From Ceratodon purpureus (Eukaryota; Streptophyta; Bryopsida; Pseudoditrichales; Ditrichaceae): a stretch of DNA of 64,000 nucleotides. The DNA lies in NCBI GenBank assembly GCA_014871385.1, contig CM026423.1, forward strand, positions 13,414,858 to 13,478,857, written 5' to 3'. Below the pieces are notes generated by a model, which searched no databases, was not told where the DNA came from, and was given only the letters and a program-made list of their open reading frames with translations. A program made the translations under genes and the position numbers. This document shows, piece after piece, positions 60,266 to 64,000 of this stretch (position 1 is its first letter; the number at the start of each line of letters is the position of its first letter).

Positions 60266-62006
60266 GGCGCGAGTTGGCGATGGGAGTGGCTCCGCAGAGT
60301 GGGATGGAGCTATGGCAACATGAAGGCGGAGCGGATTGCAGTGCGGGGCGGAATGCGAGCAAACGCTGCTTCCCAGTGTCAGTGGCCTCGAGACACAGCA
60401 GTCACGTTCCGGAGTCACGACTCACGAGTCGAGACAGACGTGGGAGGAGGCCCAGTGCACTGTGCAATTGGCCTTCCCAACAGTAGCTCAATTTTGACAA
60501 AGGTTGCTACCAAATCAATGGGGCTGCTACCGTTGTACCATAGCAAAATCATAATTCTAAAAATAGGAAACATCAATAATTCTAATAATACTAAATATAT
60601 ACTCCCTCTATCCCATAATGACTTTCTCATAGGTTCTCTAAAATCTACCTCCACATGTAGATTTGAGAGAACTTATGAGAAAGTCATTATGGGACAAAGG
60701 GAGTATAATCTAGTAATAGTAAATATAGAAATACTTCTAAAAAAGGAAAATTTATCAAATCAGAAAATTATGAAGACTAGAAAAATGAAATGGGGAAAAT
60801 TTTGTTTTTGTATTATTTTGTTATTTCTAAGCTATTTGAGGTCATTTTTGGTGATTTTTTTTTGTTGAAAAACTGAAACTGAGAAATTCAATTTTTGAGA
60901 GATAAACTTAGGTTTTTCAAAAAAATTAAATGTTTGTGTGTGAGGTGGTGAATTTGCTATAATATTATAGTAAAACTACGAAAGGAAAAAATGAAAGAGA
61001 TTATGATTTTTGGCCTTGTTTTATTAGTGTGCAGTGACTTTAGGATATAATTTCTATGGATATTATTGTTGTATCATCTTAATATTTGATAGGTATTATA
61101 GGATGTTATAGAGTTGTTGTGTGTAGTGTATGCAATTGGTAATAAGAGAAGGTAATGTTTATGTGGGAGGTAGCATTTTGTGCTAAATTTTATAAAATGG
61201 AATTTTTTATTTTTGGATTTAAAGATTATTTTAATTTGTTCATACAAATATATGGAGTTTATTTCTAAAAGAAAGCACAAAGAATAAAATACACTATTCA
61301 GGATATTCATAATTTAGAATATTATTGAAGATTAATAAATGTAACAATTGTTATGTGATTCAGGTAAAAGAAAACATTACGTATTATTGCTTAAAATCTT
61401 CACCCAAGCAAAAGAAAAGAAAAAAAAAAACTATACTTTTAAATCAATTAATATAGTTAAATAAAGTCAAAGTTTGAAAGATGAAAAACAAGAAGAAATA
61501 ATAGAGAAAGGAAGCTTAATAATAGTTATTAGAACTCATTCTATACGGAATTCATAAAGGGATCCAAACATTTCCGAATACAATATTGATTCAAACAAAC
61601 AATGAAGTATAAAAAGAGAGTCTTTCCATCAAAAAATACAAATAACTTGATTTTCATTTTTCTCTTTGTAGATAGAAAGACAACTTTAGAGTGTTTGGAA
61701 AACATGATCATGAAACACAATCAGAAGTATGTTAGTATGCCAATTTGTATTATGATGGTAGTTCCGATGCAAGAGTATGAGAGTTAGACAAAGTAGCATA
61801 CTGTAGGTAACAACAAAATAGTGTAAGCAAAGCTGTGATAAATGCATGAAGTTGAGGTTTTGTAAATTAATCATGATTAGATGGCTACAAAACACCAGTC
61901 AATCAAAAACGGTGCAAGAAAGGTGTTGGCTCTTCATGAAAACACAAATAAATAGTATAACGGATACTTCGACCATCCAAGCCTTGCAGTCCTTCATCAG
62001 CCTCAT
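60266..62006. other. intergenic, GC-rich promoter side then AT-rich
   Basis: 60266-60480 is GC-rich and should include the OST1 promoter. From 60490 on the DNA is AT-rich and holds the Stowaway MITE listed separately. No gene is supported. The last few hundred bases are presumably the 3' UTR of the MATE gene. Confidence 0.4.
60602..60703. mobile_element. Stowaway-type MITE, 102 bp
   Basis: The element is an almost complete hairpin. It starts CTCCCTCTATCCCATAATGA and ends with the complementary TCATTATGGGACAAAGGGAG. TA flanks both sides (60600-60601 and 60704-60705). The CTCCCTC-TCCCATAAT end is the consensus of plant Stowaway elements, which are moved by mariner-like transposases. Arms about 48 bases long with few mismatches indicate a fairly young copy. 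Confidence 0.92.
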
Positions 62007-63976
62007 TCATGCTTGATTCAAAAACTTCCAAGGTCCAGTAGTAGAATTCATTCTGCACACAATAAACAAAATCTTGAAGTTATACAACGGTCATGTACTT
62101 TCTAATATAGACTTAAAATTTTAATATTGAAGGAGTTACGTTTTGAAGGAAGTGTTAAAAACGATAAGAGACACATTTAATAGCACAAATAAATAGTATA
62201 ACAAAATTACATTTAACTATTCAGATGGTTACATGATCAATTGAACCTTTAAGGGTCTCCAGATAGACATACTGTACAATTTAGAAGTTCCATTATCGTA
62301 TTATAATGAAAAAACCTAAAGGACACAGGTTGTATCGATGTAAACATGCTTAACAACTGGCAAGCGTTAACCAACTGCAATTTTGTATGTGATCATTCGC
62401 TTAGAGAAAGGATATACCTCCAGAATCCGGTTAACATGCGGAGAGTCATGGCAGTACTCATGCCAACCCAAACCGCAGAAATGCCCCAAAACTTCGGTAA
62501 AAATAATAGAACCAACATTGCGGGTACAACCAGCGCCATCTGCACAAACCCGATCTTAAGTCAATAATCCTGCAATAGATAGATATCTCTAGACCAGGTT
62601 TATTACGTCCCTGTCCACGCCACGGATTGCAATAAAGGTCCATATCGCCAGATAATTGAGTACCTAATACTATCTACTTATGTCAAAGTAAACTTGGCTA
62701 TTTTGAAGGTGAGAAAAAAATTTCATCACTTACCGCTGAAACCGCTACATATTCAAAATCTGAAGCTCCATAATGAAGACCATCAAAGATAAAGGCCAAT
62801 GCGTTGATAGGTTGTGTCAAGGCAACAAACTGCAACATCAAGCACGTTGGGAATCAGATCATTAAGCATTTTCAATCAATCACCTAAGTGCTCAATCATT
62901 CCGGACAACAATCATTCAGGACATTGCGAACAGCCAGGATTTTCTAGTAACTTTGATAAATACGCCACATACCGGGAGCAGCAGTCTTATGTAGCGCAAC
63001 ACAGTATCATCATTGGTAAAAAGTGTTGAGAAAGCTGGCATTCCAAATGCCACAACTAAGGCCGAAAGGACTCCAAGGCCACATCCAATCTACACACTTC
63101 CAATAGAATAGATCAGAAATCTTCACCAACTCCCCACGGCAGTTTGGCATTCCAATAAACCACTATACCTGAGGTATTTATGTGTTAAGCTTTGATATCG
63201 AGTATCTTGGCTACAGTGAAGCCCATATGGGGCTTCTAAGAATATTAGAATGTCGAATCTTATACACACCACTTTAACAGTGCCATGTCACCATGCATGG
63301 CTACATTCTGAAACATAAGAATCCTCATTCCTAACCTGTAATACTCGGATGGCAGCCTCCTTGACAAGCTTGTAATCATTCTTAGCGAAGGCACTAGCAA
63401 CGATGGTCTGTACAAGTCACCATAAGGTCAGACCATAACTTCAATTTTTAGAGAAGTAAGAAATAGTGACAAAAACATTTTCTTAGTGACAATTGAACAT
63501 CAGCTCTGAGAACATTGTCGAATTACTTTTTGAAGGTGAAAACAATGGTATAGCGACAAGAAGTCAGAATAAGAGCCAAAGGAAACGTCTTAGTAAAAAG
63601 TTCGTTTCAGTCTTCAAAACCCTGCCAGTAACATCTTCAGATATACTACACACGATTGACGGGGATCGAAAACATAACAAGGTTGGAAAAACAGGTCCAA
63701 CACAACTTATAACATGGAAGAGGCTCATGATGCAATCCACATCTTCGAATTTTCACGAGGTAGCCTCAAATTCACACCAAAATAAAGCTACAGACGAATT
63801 GAATCTCTTTACCTGACCAGCAAGTGCTAGTGAGTCTGAAAGAAGTGATATTGCTAGCCAAATCTGCACACAGATTTGATGAGCAGCCATGATAATAGGC
63901 CCCTGCCTAGCCGCCATAGATGTAGCTAATGTGAAACACATGAGAAACGCAATAGTTCGTCCGAGCAAATATCCAC
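62007..63976 (-). CDS. MATE efflux transporter, C-terminal part (partial)
   Basis: Six exons on minus: 63976-63813, 63407-63336, 63089-62973, 62829-62734, 62539-62418 and 62052-62007, with the stop at 62009-62007. The 5' part lies beyond the window. It shows typical plant MATE/DTX sequence: TLATSMAARQGPIIMAAHQICVQIW, LLSDSLALAGQ, ASAFAKNDYK, TQPINALAFIFDGLHYGASDF and the C-terminal GTGPW-like TTGPWKFL. MATE proteins have 12 membrane helices and export organic compounds using H+ or Na+ gradients. The SMAARQG and FDG-xx-GASDF wording is like the chloroplast/EDS5-related plant branch, but substrate and location cannot be read from this part. No lesion seen. Confidence 0.92.
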
Positions 63977-64000
63977 CTGCAAGTTCAGATTGACAGTCAT

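Noticed and set aside
63493..63816. 107-residue plus-strand frame
   Set aside because: It lies in the MATE intron on the opposite strand, with no family resemblance.
1..64000. CRISPR arrays, rRNA or tRNA genes, LTR retrotransposon pairs
   Set aside because: None seen: no regularly spaced repeats with unique spacers, no rRNA core motifs, no reverse transcriptase or integrase motifs.

Overview
The window looks like nuclear DNA of a land plant. Its intact genes are plant-type and rich in introns: xanthine dehydrogenase, plant secondary-product (PSPG-box) glycosyltransferases, a HIRAN/RING SWI2-SNF2 helicase, ribophorin I and a MATE transporter. Plant telo-boxes and a Stowaway-type MITE agree with this. 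Gene density is low, and the transposon mix (CACTA, Tc1 DD34E, piggyBac, a Helitron candidate) makes a non-seed plant such as a bryophyte or lycophyte attractive. That placement is inference; no taxonomic marker is present.

Layout from left to right. 1-2.8 kb: no confident gene. 2.8-6.9 kb: a decayed CACTA (En/Spm) TNP2-type transposase, interrupted by a ~400-bp element with inverted ends. 7-8.4 kb: degenerate T-rich repeats. 10.8-12.9 kb: a six-exon gene of unknown function in which all five introns are phase 1. 15.1-21.5 kb: two tandem four-exon UDP-glycosyltransferases on the minus strand; the second carries a 14-nt deletion and is probably a pseudogene. 23.3-26.5 kb: HLTF/RAD5-like helicase (minus). 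27.87-29.58 kb: a Tc1/mariner element with perfect 26-bp ends, TA duplications and a dead transposase. 28-38 kb: a strongly AT-rich island with tandem repeats, a long AT microsatellite and a Helitron-like element carrying a squalene-epoxidase fragment. 39.5-44.9 kb: complete ten-exon xanthine dehydrogenase (plus). 47-50 kb: a TraB-domain gene between two related TTAA-ended piggyBac-like repeats. 50-57.45 kb: a large piggyBac element whose transposase keeps its three catalytic aspartates but has four frameshifts and an Arg/Gly-rich N-terminal extension. 58.2-60.2 kb: ribophorin I (minus). 60.6 kb: Stowaway MITE. 62.0-64.0 kb: 3' half of a MATE transporter gene (minus), cut by the window edge.

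The host genes do not form a pathway together. They are independent housekeeping or metabolic genes (purine catabolism, N-glycosylation, DNA damage tolerance, glycoside formation, efflux) separated by layers of DNA transposons. Exon joins were derived by hand from GT/AG sites, reading phase and protein-family fit; no alignment or transcript data were available.
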